Below, one piece after another: positions 5,714-13,645 of a stretch of 34,802 bases of DNA. Under the pieces are notes generated by a model that saw only the letters and a program-made list of their open reading frames with translations, was not told the origin of the DNA and ran no database searches. How positions within the stretch are numbered: the stretch's first letter is position 1; the number at the start of each line of letters is the position of its first letter. Position numbers and translations under genes: made by a program. Origin of the DNA: a virus; IMG/VR virus record IMGVR_UViG_3300044612_001528, positions 1 to 34,802 of that record; one strand, written 5' to 3'.

Positions 5714-6559
5714 TTATTCAGCGCCGTATCTATCGAGCATCGATTGTTGATGCGCTGTAAGCGGTCGACCCAGTCTTAAATTTTTCTTGGCGTCTTTTAA
5801 AACTCTTTGTCGCGCTTTTTCTGCGTGAATTTTGTCCTGCTCTTGCCGACGAAGAAAACTTTCGGTGGGCCCTATCTCACGCATTTGTAACGCTCGCGAA
5901 AACATTGCATCAGCGTCATCTGGGCCATAGATATTAGTCACAAATTGATTTTGAAACGGCCCCTTCCCGTGGTTGCTGATTCTTAATTGATCCGTAAAAA
6001 ACCTTTCCGTTTGCGGATCGAACACAGAAACGTATGACGATGGCCCAGCCGCACTTCCGCTATGTTCAGCTTGAGAAACAAATCCCGCCTGTCTGAATCG
6101 CTCAGCTAATTGCTCGGCATGTGATCGGATTTGCTCTCTGATTTCTGAGAGCGGCAATCCAGTAAATTCCCATTCTTTGGCCATTGGCTTCAGCGCTTGC
6201 CCAAGTTTTTCAGTAACACTAGCCGCCGGCACAAACGGCAGCAAGCCTGCCGCGCTCAAAGCGTAATTTCCCGGCGTCCTGCTAGCCGGGTCTGTCGCAT
6301 ACATGGCCGCATCACCCATAAGGCCAGCAGCGTCGCCAATGCCGGGCAGGAAGCTCGCCGCGCCCGTGTAGTCTTGAAATGACGAGGGGGCTTGTCTGGG
6401 CGGTTCGTAAGGCAATATGCCTCCCGGCGCGCCAACCGCCCCAGTCGGCGCCCCATCCGCCATGGCTTGATATTGCGCCGCGCGATTCGTGGCATCCCAA
6501 TCAAACGACGGGGTTGATGGCCGCGACAGCAGCTGTGCCAATTTTTGAGGATAGTCCAT
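5714..6559 (-). CDS. Hypothetical protein next to attP, probable moron
   Basis: 281 residues from ATG 6559, which has AGGAG 7 nt upstream; the GTG at 6583 is less likely. The N-terminal half is Pro/Ala/Gly-rich with a hydrophobic stretch (SFLPGIGDAAGLMGDAAMYA) resembling phage internal or polyvalent proteins. The C-terminal half has SYVSVFDPQTERFFTDQLRISNHGKGP and a basic helical tail with many Lys/Arg. The RISNHG motif recalls domains of large polyvalent phage proteins, but I cannot name a family. Base composition is clearly more AT-rich than the rest of the late operon, and the position at the attP edge is where lysogenic-conversion genes collect. Confidence 0.7.
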   Translation of the reverse strand: MDYPQKLAQLLSRPSTPSFDWDATNRAAQYQAMADGAPTGAVGAPGGILPYEPPRQAPSSFQDYTGAASFLPGIGDAAGLMGDAAMYATDPASRTPGNYALSAAGLLPFVPAASVTEKLGQALKPMAKEWEFTGLPLSEIREQIRSHAEQLAERFRQAGFVSQAEHSGSAAGPSSYVSVFDPQTERFFTDQLRISNHGKGPFQNQFVTNIYGPDDADAMFSRALQMREIGPTESFLRRQEQDKIHAEKARQRVLKDAKKNLRLGRPLTAHQQSMLDRYGAE

Positions 6560-6569
6560 CAAACAGCTC

Positions 6570-6755
6570 CTAGTTTTCAGCACCTCTGACGGTGCGCAGG
6601 TCAGGCGGAATTCCGGCGCAATTCACGCATTCAACCGAGCCGTCGGCGTACAGCCGCCACAGCCCGCTGCCGCAGTCGCAGGCATAAAGCTCGACATATC
6701 CCTCCGGCGGCTCTTTGGCTTTACGTCGCGCATCGAGGTCGACCACGTCATTCAT
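6570..6755 (-). CDS. Small zinc-ribbon-like protein
   Basis: 61 residues with two cysteine pairs, CDCGSG (about 27-32) and CVNC (about 43-46), spaced as a small zinc ribbon with LWRLYADGSVE between them. Similar tiny Cys-rich proteins are common in phages; the function is unknown. ATGA overlap with the metallophosphoesterase gene suggests co-expression and possibly joint action. Confidence 0.65.
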   Translation of the reverse strand: MNDVVDLDARRKAKEPPEGYVELYACDCGSGLWRLYADGSVECVNCAGIPPDLRTVRGAEN

Positions 6756-7891
6756 GCTGCCCTCACTGCGTCCAGAAACGCGATGCCGTCTTCGGGGTGT
6801 TCAAAGTTGTAGTGGCGACTGGTCGCCGGCAGGAACACGGTCATGATCGACGCGCCGTTTTGCTGGGGCATGAACCCCAATCGCTCGGCGTAGTCGTCGA
6901 GGTACTTGTAGCCTCTGGCCCGCACCAGCGAATAGGTGAACCCGCGCTGGCTGCTCTCTTCCTTGTGGATGGCCCAATTGTGGAGGTGACCGCAAACGTA
7001 CAGGTCGGCCTCCTCGCGCATTGAGGCCGCCTTCTGCGGGCCGTGCAGGCTGTTCCACTGCGAGTGTCCGGGGAAGTTGTGCGCTGCCCACAGCTTGAAC
7101 TCGGCACCACCAGGGCAGGCCAGCACGAACTGCGCGCCCCAGTCTTCCATAACGATTTTGCGGCCGCCCATTTCGCGCAGCCATTCGGTGCTGGTCATGC
7201 CGGCCCATGCGTCGTGGTTGCCGAACAGCCACACCAGCCAGCGAATGCCGGAGTTTTTGCAGAACCAGCGGGCCAGCTTGTGCGATGTGGCGACGCTCTG
7301 GTCGCTCTGCGCGTACAGGCTCATGAGGCGCGAGCCGTTGGGCCAGTTATCGAGGGTGTCGCCAATGTTGACCGAGTAAACGCGCGGGTGGCGCGCGAGC
7401 TGCGCGTGCGCTTTCAACAACGGCCAGTTGGTGCCGTTGTTGTCGAGGTGCGGATCGCCCCACCACAGCACTGCGAACGGCTGGTCGTCGGGCATTTCAA
7501 TGCGAAACCATTTCTTGCTGGCCTTGTGCTCGGCCCGCTTCTCGTAGCGCCGGCACATCAGGTCGATGATTTCGGACTCGGCAATGTCGTCGTCGGGAAA
7601 GTCCGGCAGCTTGGGCTCCGGGGTTTCCGCCTGCTCCAGTCGCATGATGCGCTTGCTCGACTCGGCCACCCGCAGCTTCTGGCGGTTGAACTGCAGGTGC
7701 AGCCCGTCGCCATATCTGTGCTGGGCGCTTTGGATGCGATGCTCGATAGCCTTCACGTTCATGCCCAGCGCCCCGGCGGCGTGGCGCACAGCAGAAGGCC
7801 TACCGTTCACGACGTAACCCTTCTTCACTGCTTCGTCGACGGCCTGTACGGCCTTGAAGCATTCTTCTCTGCTCAGTGCTGGCGTTGGCAT
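6752..7891 (-). CDS. Metallophosphoesterase with N-terminal HTH-like region
   Basis: 379 residues from ATG 7891 (GGAGG 5 nt upstream); the longer frame from 7957 lacks support. Calcineurin-like motifs are complete: GDPHLD (Asp146, His148), NIGD (Asp178), GNHD (224-227), His271 in HNFPGHS and GHLH (301-304), giving a two-metal site. The first 60 residues (ECFKAVQAVDEAVKKGY, then AVRHAAGALGMNVKAIEHRI) look like an HTH module as in terminase-like or sigma-like phage proteins. The enzyme may hydrolyse nucleic-acid or nucleotide phosphoesters; the substrate is unknown. It lies downstream of the lysis genes, away from replication, which fits an accessory role. Confidence 0.88.
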   Translation of the reverse strand: MPTPALSREECFKAVQAVDEAVKKGYVVNGRPSAVRHAAGALGMNVKAIEHRIQSAQHRYGDGLHLQFNRQKLRVAESSKRIMRLEQAETPEPKLPDFPDDDIAESEIIDLMCRRYEKRAEHKASKKWFRIEMPDDQPFAVLWWGDPHLDNNGTNWPLLKAHAQLARHPRVYSVNIGDTLDNWPNGSRLMSLYAQSDQSVATSHKLARWFCKNSGIRWLVWLFGNHDAWAGMTSTEWLREMGGRKIVMEDWGAQFVLACPGGAEFKLWAAHNFPGHSQWNSLHGPQKAASMREEADLYVCGHLHNWAIHKEESSQRGFTYSLVRARGYKYLDDYAERLGFMPQQNGASIMTVFLPATSRHYNFEHPEDGIAFLDAVRAA

Positions 7892-7913
7892 TGCAGCCTC
7901 CGTCGTTAGAAAT

Positions 7914-8321
7914 TCACTTCTTGAGCTTCTCGAATGTGCGCAAACCACCGAGGCCAAGCATGCCCAGCAGAATGGGCATCATTTCCGACATGTCGGCTGG
8001 GCCAATGTTGAGCGGGTGGCCGGCTATGTCACATAACAGGCGAGCCACCGGCAGGCCGATGAAGTTCCACGCGAAGGCGGCGCCGCAGACCCAGCCAATG
8101 AACGGGCGCCAACGGGCCTGAAACGGATCGTCGCTGCCGGCGTCCTTAGCCAGAATTTCTGCCTGCTGCCGGCGGGCCTCGAGCTCGGCGTCGATTTGCT
8201 TGAACTCGCCGGCCTGCTGCAGTTCGGCAATGGCCTGCGCAGCGGCGGCCCTCTGTGCGGGGTCGGGCCAGACGCGGTCTATTACCTTTCCGAACAGGCC
8301 TGCGATGAGGTCGCCCATCAT
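7914..8321 (-). CDS. Three-TM holin of the gene-transfer-agent type
   Basis: 135 residues from ATG 8321 (overlapping the preceding stop). An amphipathic/coiled N-terminal part (QRAAAAQAIAELQQAGEFKQIDAELEARRQQAE) is followed by DPFQARWRPFIGWVCGAAFAWNF and two more hydrophobic segments, the pattern of the 'holin of 3TMs' family. Holins open the inner membrane so the endolysin encoded two genes upstream can reach the wall. The short C-terminal Lys-rich end is cytoplasmic. Confidence 0.85.
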   Translation of the reverse strand: MMGDLIAGLFGKVIDRVWPDPAQRAAAAQAIAELQQAGEFKQIDAELEARRQQAEILAKDAGSDDPFQARWRPFIGWVCGAAFAWNFIGLPVARLLCDIAGHPLNIGPADMSEMMPILLGMLGLGGLRTFEKLKK

Positions 8322-8536
8322 TTGATGAAGCCCAGGGCCAGCGCGACCTTGGTAATGATTGCGCCCGCCATGCCGGCGCAGCCGGCGACGGCCATCAGGG
8401 TTTTCCAACCGCCGCGCGCTTCGGCCAGCGTGGTGAGGATCGACCGTACGTCGGTTCTCAGTTCGGCAATCTCGCGCTGCAGGCTGGCAATCTCGGCGTC
8501 ATGACGCCCCACGTCACGGTGCAGCTCGTCGTTCAT
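8318..8536 (-). CDS. XhlA-like coiled-coil/membrane lysis protein
   Basis: 72 residues from ATG 8536 in an ATGA overlap with the endolysin gene. Residues 8-40 form a heptad-rich coiled coil (DAEIASLQREIAELRTDVRSIL) and residues 46-68 one transmembrane segment. This is the shape of haemolysin XhlA-type accessory proteins, which sit beside holin and endolysin. It could act as a second holin or anchor; this is inferred from shape and position. Confidence 0.65.
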   Translation of the reverse strand: MNDELHRDVGRHDAEIASLQREIAELRTDVRSILTTLAEARGGWKTLMAVAGCAGMAGAIITKVALALGFIK

Positions 8537-8880
8537 GCGCGGCCCCCGTGGCGAATGCTGAAGTGATTGCCGTCGGGGCGCTTGAAGTCTCCGCCCCATG
8601 CGCAGTCGTCGCCGAGGGTTTTCCAGTAGTCGCCTAGAGGTTTGTACTTAGCCGAATCGGTCAGGTATTGGCCGAGCTTGAACAGGTTCAGGTCGATGGC
8701 CAGCCGCTCGCAGTGCAGGCTGTTGGCAATGCCGGCGCCGGACGCCGCGTTGGCCTTGGCCTGCTCTGGCGATCGGTACGCGTCACCGAAGGTGAGCTCG
8801 TAGCCGTTGGCATAGGCAAACTCGATCAGCTTGCCGACCAGGCGCACAAAGCGCCGCTGCTTCTCGCCGAGCGTTTCCAT
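8533..8880 (-). CDS. M15-family peptidoglycan endopeptidase (endolysin)
   Basis: 115 residues, typical of small M15 phage endolysins such as L-Ala-D-Glu peptidases. Zinc ligands are visible: His56 (SLHCERLAID), Asp63 and His106 (PDGNHFS); Asp91 in LGDDCAWGGDF is the likely catalytic residue. The domain lacks a signal peptide, so it depends on the holin. Its start overlaps the stop of the tail fibre gene (TAATG). Confidence 0.92.
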   Translation of the reverse strand: METLGEKQRRFVRLVGKLIEFAYANGYELTFGDAYRSPEQAKANAASGAGIANSLHCERLAIDLNLFKLGQYLTDSAKYKPLGDYWKTLGDDCAWGGDFKRPDGNHFSIRHGGRA

Positions 8881-10070
8881 TAGGCGGGCTCCAGCGCGGC
8901 GAGGCGGGCTTCAAGGGCGACGATAGCGGCCTGCTGTTCTTGAATGGCGGCAGCCAGAAAAACGACCAGCTTGCTGTAGTCCACGCCCTGCGGAATTATT
9001 ATCCCGTCTTCGGCGACCGCGTCTTTCACGCCTGTCACCGCTTCGGGCACTACCTCGGCCAGTTCGTGCGCGATGAAGCCTTGGCTGCGTTCGCCGTTGA
9101 TTCGCCAGTTGTAGGTCACCGGCCGCAGCCGGGCAACCGTTTCCAACGCGTTTGCAAAGGGCTGCACGTTGGTTTTCAGGCGGTAGTCGGACGACGTATC
9201 GAACGAGGTGGCGGCAGCCGAAACCGTGATGCCACCGACCTGCACGCCTTTGCCGAAGAACGTGGCGACTCCGCCGAAGGTGGTGGTGCGGTTGAGCTCG
9301 AGCGTGGCAAGGCTGGAGGCTGAAGAACGAATCAAGCCGCTCTGCAGGACTGCCGTGCCGTCTAGCGTTGTGTTGCCGGACGTTAGCGACGTGCTGGTGG
9401 TGCCCCATAGCAAAGTGCCGGCGGAAGAAAACCTGCCGATTTCGCTAATGCTGCTGCTGCCGGGCGTTTTGCAGGTGTAGAACTGCAAGGCGCTTTGCAG
9501 GTTTGGCGCGGTAGTAAAAGCGGCTTCGGCCACACAGCGAATGCTGGCGCTTTGCGAATAGCTGCTGCCGTTGTAGCCGAAGAACTGCCACTCGCCGAGG
9601 ATGTCGCTGGTGGCCAATGCGGTTGGCGAGGCCAGCGTCCCTCTGGAGCGGTTCATCTGCAGCTGCGGCCGTGTTTGGCTGGTGTTGCACGACTTGAGCG
9701 AGTATGTACACGCGAACTGATCTGCCGTCGAGGTCAACGCCGCAGCCCCGGTGGTGGTCATCGTGGCGGCGGCCACGGTGGTGAACGAACCCGCCGCCGG
9801 CGTCGTCGCCCCAATGGCCGGCGGGCTGGCGAAGTTCTGCAGCGTCGCCATGTCGGTGGTGGCGGTGCCCAGGGCCGCGTTGGTGAGTTTGAACCCGCCC
9901 ATGTTGAGGTTCGCAGTAGGAACCGCCTGCCCGTCAATGCACAAACTTTGCGTCAGCGCACTGGCGAGGTCGTTGGTCAGTGTGTTGAATACTGAGGCGC
10001 TGATGGTAGCGCCGCTAACCACCGGCTGGCCGGCGGGCAGGGAATAAGTTCCTAATCCATTGCGTGGCAT
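8880..10070 (-). CDS. Tail fibre with C-terminal S74 intramolecular chaperone
   Basis: 396 residues. The N-terminus (NTLTNDLASALTQSLCIDGQAVPTANLNMGGFKLTN) is typical of phage fibres that attach to the tail. The middle is Thr/Ala/Ser-rich with beta repeats. From about 290 the peptidase S74 domain begins: SDYRLKTNVQPF carries the Ser and, five residues later, the Lys used for self-cleavage; then VTYNWRINGERSQGFIAHELAEVVPEAV and a C-terminal helix for trimerisation. The chaperone part is normally released after trimer folding. It sits between the ejection genes and the lysis cassette. Confidence 0.88.
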   Translation of the reverse strand: MPRNGLGTYSLPAGQPVVSGATISASVFNTLTNDLASALTQSLCIDGQAVPTANLNMGGFKLTNAALGTATTDMATLQNFASPPAIGATTPAAGSFTTVAAATMTTTGAAALTSTADQFACTYSLKSCNTSQTRPQLQMNRSRGTLASPTALATSDILGEWQFFGYNGSSYSQSASIRCVAEAAFTTAPNLQSALQFYTCKTPGSSSISEIGRFSSAGTLLWGTTSTSLTSGNTTLDGTAVLQSGLIRSSASSLATLELNRTTTFGGVATFFGKGVQVGGITVSAAATSFDTSSDYRLKTNVQPFANALETVARLRPVTYNWRINGERSQGFIAHELAEVVPEAVTGVKDAVAEDGIIIPQGVDYSKLVVFLAAAIQEQQAAIVALEARLAALEPA

Positions 10071-10090
10071 GGCGATGATTCCTGTGCTAC

Positions 10091-10119
10091 AAAAACAAAA
10101 AAGCCCGCAGGATGCGGGC
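10091..10119 (-). terminator. Intrinsic terminator upstream of tail fibre gene
   Basis: On the minus strand a perfect 7-bp stem (GCCCGCA/TGCGGGC, loop of 3) is followed by TTTTTTGTTTTT. It lies after the ejection protein gene ending at 10250 and before the fibre gene. It closely resembles the hairpins at 23442-23495. Confidence 0.8.
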
Positions 10120-10129
10120 GGGAGACGTT

Positions 10130-10276
10130 ATGAAAAGCTGGCAGTGGGCTTTGCTGTTGAAGCCGTTCCTGATGTTTGCGTACATGTACGCCGTGGCCTG
10201 TCTCGGCCGCCTGATCCTTCACTTTGTGCCCGAAGGCAAGGTCAAACGGCTACTGTCCCGCCGCTTGCGCACCTGA
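10130..10276 (+). CDS. Tiny membrane protein on the opposite strand
   Basis: 48 residues. The ATG has GGGAG 6 nt upstream. A hydrophobic helix fills residues 5-32 (WALLLKPFLMFAYMYAVACL), followed by HFVPEGKVKR and an Arg-rich end. From memory, small phage proteins with a TM helix followed by FxPxGxxKRxL exist in proteobacterial phages, which favours a real gene; I cannot verify it here. It reads against the late operon, in the gap after the terminator, and its last 27 nt overlap the end of the ejection gene in antisense. Expression from its own promoter would be needed; I see no convincing one. Confidence 0.55.
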   Translation: MKSWQWALLLKPFLMFAYMYAVACLGRLILHFVPEGKVKRLLSRRLRT

Positions 10277-12067
10277 TGCGATAGACCCCGTGGTAAGCGC
10301 TCGCTGGTAAAGGTTTTGGATCAGCGCCTGCCGCTGGCTTGGTGTTACGCCTTGCAGCACTTGCGCGGCGTCTTGGGGATTTAGCAAGGCTTGCGCAAGA
10401 CGTCTTTGCACTGCTGCTTCAAGCGGTTGTGCCACCAGCGACAAGGGGCGCGCCAGAGTTTGCGCAAAAGCGCTAGACACAAATCCGTCGCCCAGCCCAA
10501 GCGGCCCGGAGATGGACTGCAGAACGTTTCGGCCTGCCAAATTCTGCGCAGTGTCGCTGCCTCTCGCCGCTGACAGGTCGCCCGTGGCCGCGCGCCGCGT
10601 CAAGTAATCACGCACGGCGTTTATGGTGTCCATTTGGGCCGGCTCCATAATGTTGTCCATGGTCGCCGCAGGAAAGCCGGTAGCGTCGGCCGCCGTGGCG
10701 TCGGCATTGCGTAATGCTCTGGCGAACGCTTCTCCTCGAGCTCGGGCCAGCGTCACGTCTCCGGCGTCGGCCAATGCTGGGGTCAGCGTTTCATACAAGC
10801 TTTGGCCGATATCCATTTGTCCAATAGGCCGGCTGCCGGCTGCATAGGCTTGCCGCCCTTGCGCGTATTCCGGAATCCTCGTCTCGATCCAGTTCAGCAA
10901 GTCGTCGCGAGCGCTACGCACCGCGTTAGCATTTGCCCCCACAATGCCGCGCTGCGGACCAGACGACAGCGACGCATCAAGCGCCATTTTGACTTGGTGA
11001 AGCGTGTCCCCGCTGATGTTGCCAAACTGCTCAGGGATGTCTCTAAAACCATTCAGGCCGTCAAGCACGCGCCTCGCAGGCGTGTAGAAATTGGTCGCGA
11101 TAGGCATGCCTGAGTTGGCTGCGTTTTCTTGCGCTTGCTGGAAAGCTGCCCGCACTTCTGGGCGCTGCATTAGGCGCACCAGCTCAGGGTCAGCAGCAAC
11201 GTTGGTTGCTCTGGCGGTTTGATATGCCGCGCCAGAGGCGGCGTCGCGAGCGGCAACTGCGGCGTTTCGCTGCGCTTGATCACCCGCAATTTGTCCAATA
11301 GCGTCGCGCGACGCCAACACGTTCTGCACGTCGCGGGCTTTAAGTTGCCCGCCAATTTGCGGATCGGCGGCACCAGCTGCTTTCTCAAGCATGGCCAGTC
11401 CCGGATCTTGAGTGGCTTCGGCCAAGGTATACCGAACGCCAGGAACAACCTCGGTGGCTGTTCTGGTAATTGCGTTAGGGTCTGTCGCAAATCGGCGGAG
11501 GGTGTCAGCTACAATTCTTTGGCGACCACTTTCGTAAAAGGGGGCCGCCAAACTTCCTACAACGCGCGGCAACATGTTACCCACTACCTGCCCTGCGCCG
11601 CCCAACACGCCGCCGGCGATGATATTGCCGGCCGTGCTCTCGTCGCTGGCTGTCGGCTGTAAGCCGCCTTGCAGCGCACCTAACGCCATTGAGCCGGCCA
11701 CGGTGTTGGCGCCCGGCACCAGCAGCAGCGGCGCGGTTTGCCCCAAGATGCCGGTGAGATTGCCAGCAAAGCCTGCGCCCGTTTTTAGCAGCGGCGCGTC
11801 AATGCGTTTGGCGTCGTCAATGCGCGATTGGAGTTCTTTGCCGCCGTCGAATATCTGCGCGACGCCGCGCGCTGTGTCGACCATCGACTTACCAAGACCG
11901 GCCCGAAACTTGTCGAGCCCGCTCATGCCTTCGGTGGGGTCTCCGGCCGGGAAGAAGTCCTCATAGCGGGCAAGGCCGGCGTTCACTGCCTTGCGCATGA
12001 TTTCCGTTTTGGAGACGCCGTCGGGGACGTCTGACAGCACGGTGCCGTTCGGAAGCTCAATGTTCAT
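10250..12067 (-). CDS. Internal virion/ejection protein (distal)
   Basis: 605 residues from ATG 12067 in a TAATG overlap; the frame opening at 12082 is not used. The N-terminus IELPNGTVLSDVPDGVSKTEIMRKAV is the short domain found at the start of many podovirus internal proteins. A hydrophobic Gly/Ala block around 100-165 (LLLVPGANTVAGSMALGALQGG) may cross the cell membrane during DNA entry. The rest is helical and Ala/Gln-rich. No lysozyme domain is seen. Position as third large protein after the neck genes supports an ejection role. Confidence 0.7.
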   Translation of the reverse strand: MNIELPNGTVLSDVPDGVSKTEIMRKAVNAGLARYEDFFPAGDPTEGMSGLDKFRAGLGKSMVDTARGVAQIFDGGKELQSRIDDAKRIDAPLLKTGAGFAGNLTGILGQTAPLLLVPGANTVAGSMALGALQGGLQPTASDESTAGNIIAGGVLGGAGQVVGNMLPRVVGSLAAPFYESGRQRIVADTLRRFATDPNAITRTATEVVPGVRYTLAEATQDPGLAMLEKAAGAADPQIGGQLKARDVQNVLASRDAIGQIAGDQAQRNAAVAARDAASGAAYQTARATNVAADPELVRLMQRPEVRAAFQQAQENAANSGMPIATNFYTPARRVLDGLNGFRDIPEQFGNISGDTLHQVKMALDASLSSGPQRGIVGANANAVRSARDDLLNWIETRIPEYAQGRQAYAAGSRPIGQMDIGQSLYETLTPALADAGDVTLARARGEAFARALRNADATAADATGFPAATMDNIMEPAQMDTINAVRDYLTRRAATGDLSAARGSDTAQNLAGRNVLQSISGPLGLGDGFVSSAFAQTLARPLSLVAQPLEAAVQRRLAQALLNPQDAAQVLQGVTPSQRQALIQNLYQRALTTGSIASGAQAAGQ

Positions 12068-13644
12068 TAGAGTTCGTTCCACTTACGGATTTTTTGGTCT
12101 CCGCCGGCGTTTTCCGTTTTGGGAGACGTCGGTCCCGCCTGCTTTTTCACAGCCTCGACCGCAAGCGCGCGGGCTTTTGCTTTTTGCTCCACAACTTCTG
12201 GGCCGTCTCCGGGCTGCGGGAAATAAGTGCGAATTTCGGCGGCCAATTCCTCTTCACCAATCACGGCGCCAGATTCGTTTCTGAGCTTCGCCCTTGCCCA
12301 GTTTTCTTTGGCCTGTTCATATTTTTGTTGCTCAGGAGTTTGGGCAGCTCGCTGCAATGAATCGCCCACTTTTGGCACGGAGCTCGCAATTTTGGTCACA
12401 TATGTTGGAACACCACTTGGCGTTGCGCTGACAACCGCTTCGGCGGCTTCCATCAGAGAAGCAAACCCAGCCGCCTTGGCCTGAGTCTCGTTTGGCGGTT
12501 TCGTCGGCGTGGAAAGCTGCGTCACGGTCGGCTGACTGCCCGGCGTGCGCACGTTAGGGAAGTTAGGCTGCAAGTCGGGGCGCGCAGCGGGTGACGCAGG
12601 CGGCGCGGAGTTTTGCGGAGCAGCTGCGGGAGGCGGTGTCGGCGCGCCGGGAAGCGGCGGGGGGTTTATCAAGCTGAACCCGCCTTCCAAACTGCCCGCG
12701 ATTTTAGGCTCATTTAACACACGAATGGCAAGCTGAAGCTGCATGTTTTCCTCAGGGCTCAACGTCTCGCCTCGCTGTTGCTTCAGCGTCAACCGCATGT
12801 AAGTGTTGTTGACTTGGGCCTCCATGCTCGTACCGGCAAACCCGCCGTTTCCGCCAGCGGCGAGGGCGGCTGTGTTTGCAGTCATGTTCTGCCCGCGTTG
12901 CTGGTCTGCACTGCCAATGTCTTGGCCTCTACGTGCTGTTTCCGCGCTCATGTTTTGCCCGCGAACAGTGACGCCGGCGCTCAGCTGCCCGTCTGGCGAG
13001 ACGCCTTTGGGCAGGCTTGTAACCAAAGTCTGAGCGCCGTTTACAGGGTCGACCGCGTACACGTTCACCGCGTTGCCGGCGTCAACTTTCACAATTTCCT
13101 TGTTGGGCTCGACGCCCATCAAGCGCTCGACGACCTTCGGTGGAGGCGTAAGCCCCAAGGCGTTGTACAGCATGATTGACTGGAGCGACGGCCCAAAGCC
13201 GCCGGCCGTAGCCCCCGGTGCCACCGTCTGGCGCGAGTCAAAGCTGGGCGCAGTCACCGACCCGTCGACAATAGGCGCGCTGGTGGCAGTGCCGGGCTGC
13301 ATTGGGGCGGTCGCGCTGCCGGACTGGCTGGCGGGGGCGTACGACACGCCACCCAGTCGCTCGGCCAACTGCTGCGCGACAGCGGCCTGCTTGCCGTCGA
13401 TCTTGCGCTGCATGTAGCCGGCCATGAGCGCCTGGCCTAATTGTGAAAAACGACCTGCGCTTGAGTTCGGAATGGCCCAACCGCTGACGACCTGCGTCTG
13501 GTTGTTGTTCTCCAACGACTGCTGGCGCAACAGGTCGGCAATGGCTTGCTGTCGCTGAATTTCGCGCTGCTGCTGGGCGACTTCCGGCGCGAGGTAGTCG
13601 ATGCCGGAAAACCCGGCCGCGCCGCCTGTGAATGGGTTTGCCAT
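12067..13644 (-). CDS. Internal virion/ejection protein (middle)
   Basis: 525 residues from ATG 13644 (MANPFTGG). It begins with a Gln-rich helix (QQQREIQRQQAIADLLRQQ), continues with low-complexity Ala/Pro/Gln regions including a PPPLPGAPTPPP segment near 340, and ends with a charged helical part. RRGQ repeats (RGQNMSAETARRGQDIGSADQQRGQNM) occur near 235-260. Such composition and position are usual for podovirus DNA-ejection proteins. No enzyme domain is seen. Confidence 0.65.
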   Translation of the reverse strand: MANPFTGGAAGFSGIDYLAPEVAQQQREIQRQQAIADLLRQQSLENNNQTQVVSGWAIPNSSAGRFSQLGQALMAGYMQRKIDGKQAAVAQQLAERLGGVSYAPASQSGSATAPMQPGTATSAPIVDGSVTAPSFDSRQTVAPGATAGGFGPSLQSIMLYNALGLTPPPKVVERLMGVEPNKEIVKVDAGNAVNVYAVDPVNGAQTLVTSLPKGVSPDGQLSAGVTVRGQNMSAETARRGQDIGSADQQRGQNMTANTAALAAGGNGGFAGTSMEAQVNNTYMRLTLKQQRGETLSPEENMQLQLAIRVLNEPKIAGSLEGGFSLINPPPLPGAPTPPPAAAPQNSAPPASPAARPDLQPNFPNVRTPGSQPTVTQLSTPTKPPNETQAKAAGFASLMEAAEAVVSATPSGVPTYVTKIASSVPKVGDSLQRAAQTPEQQKYEQAKENWARAKLRNESGAVIGEEELAAEIRTYFPQPGDGPEVVEQKAKARALAVEAVKKQAGPTSPKTENAGGDQKIRKWNEL

Positions 13645-13645
13645 G

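Noticed and set aside
7043-7909. 288-codon + strand ORF over the metallophosphoesterase gene
   Set aside because: Shadow of a gene with complete catalytic motifs; no ribosome site and an Arg/Val/Ala composition typical of antisense frames in GC-rich DNA.
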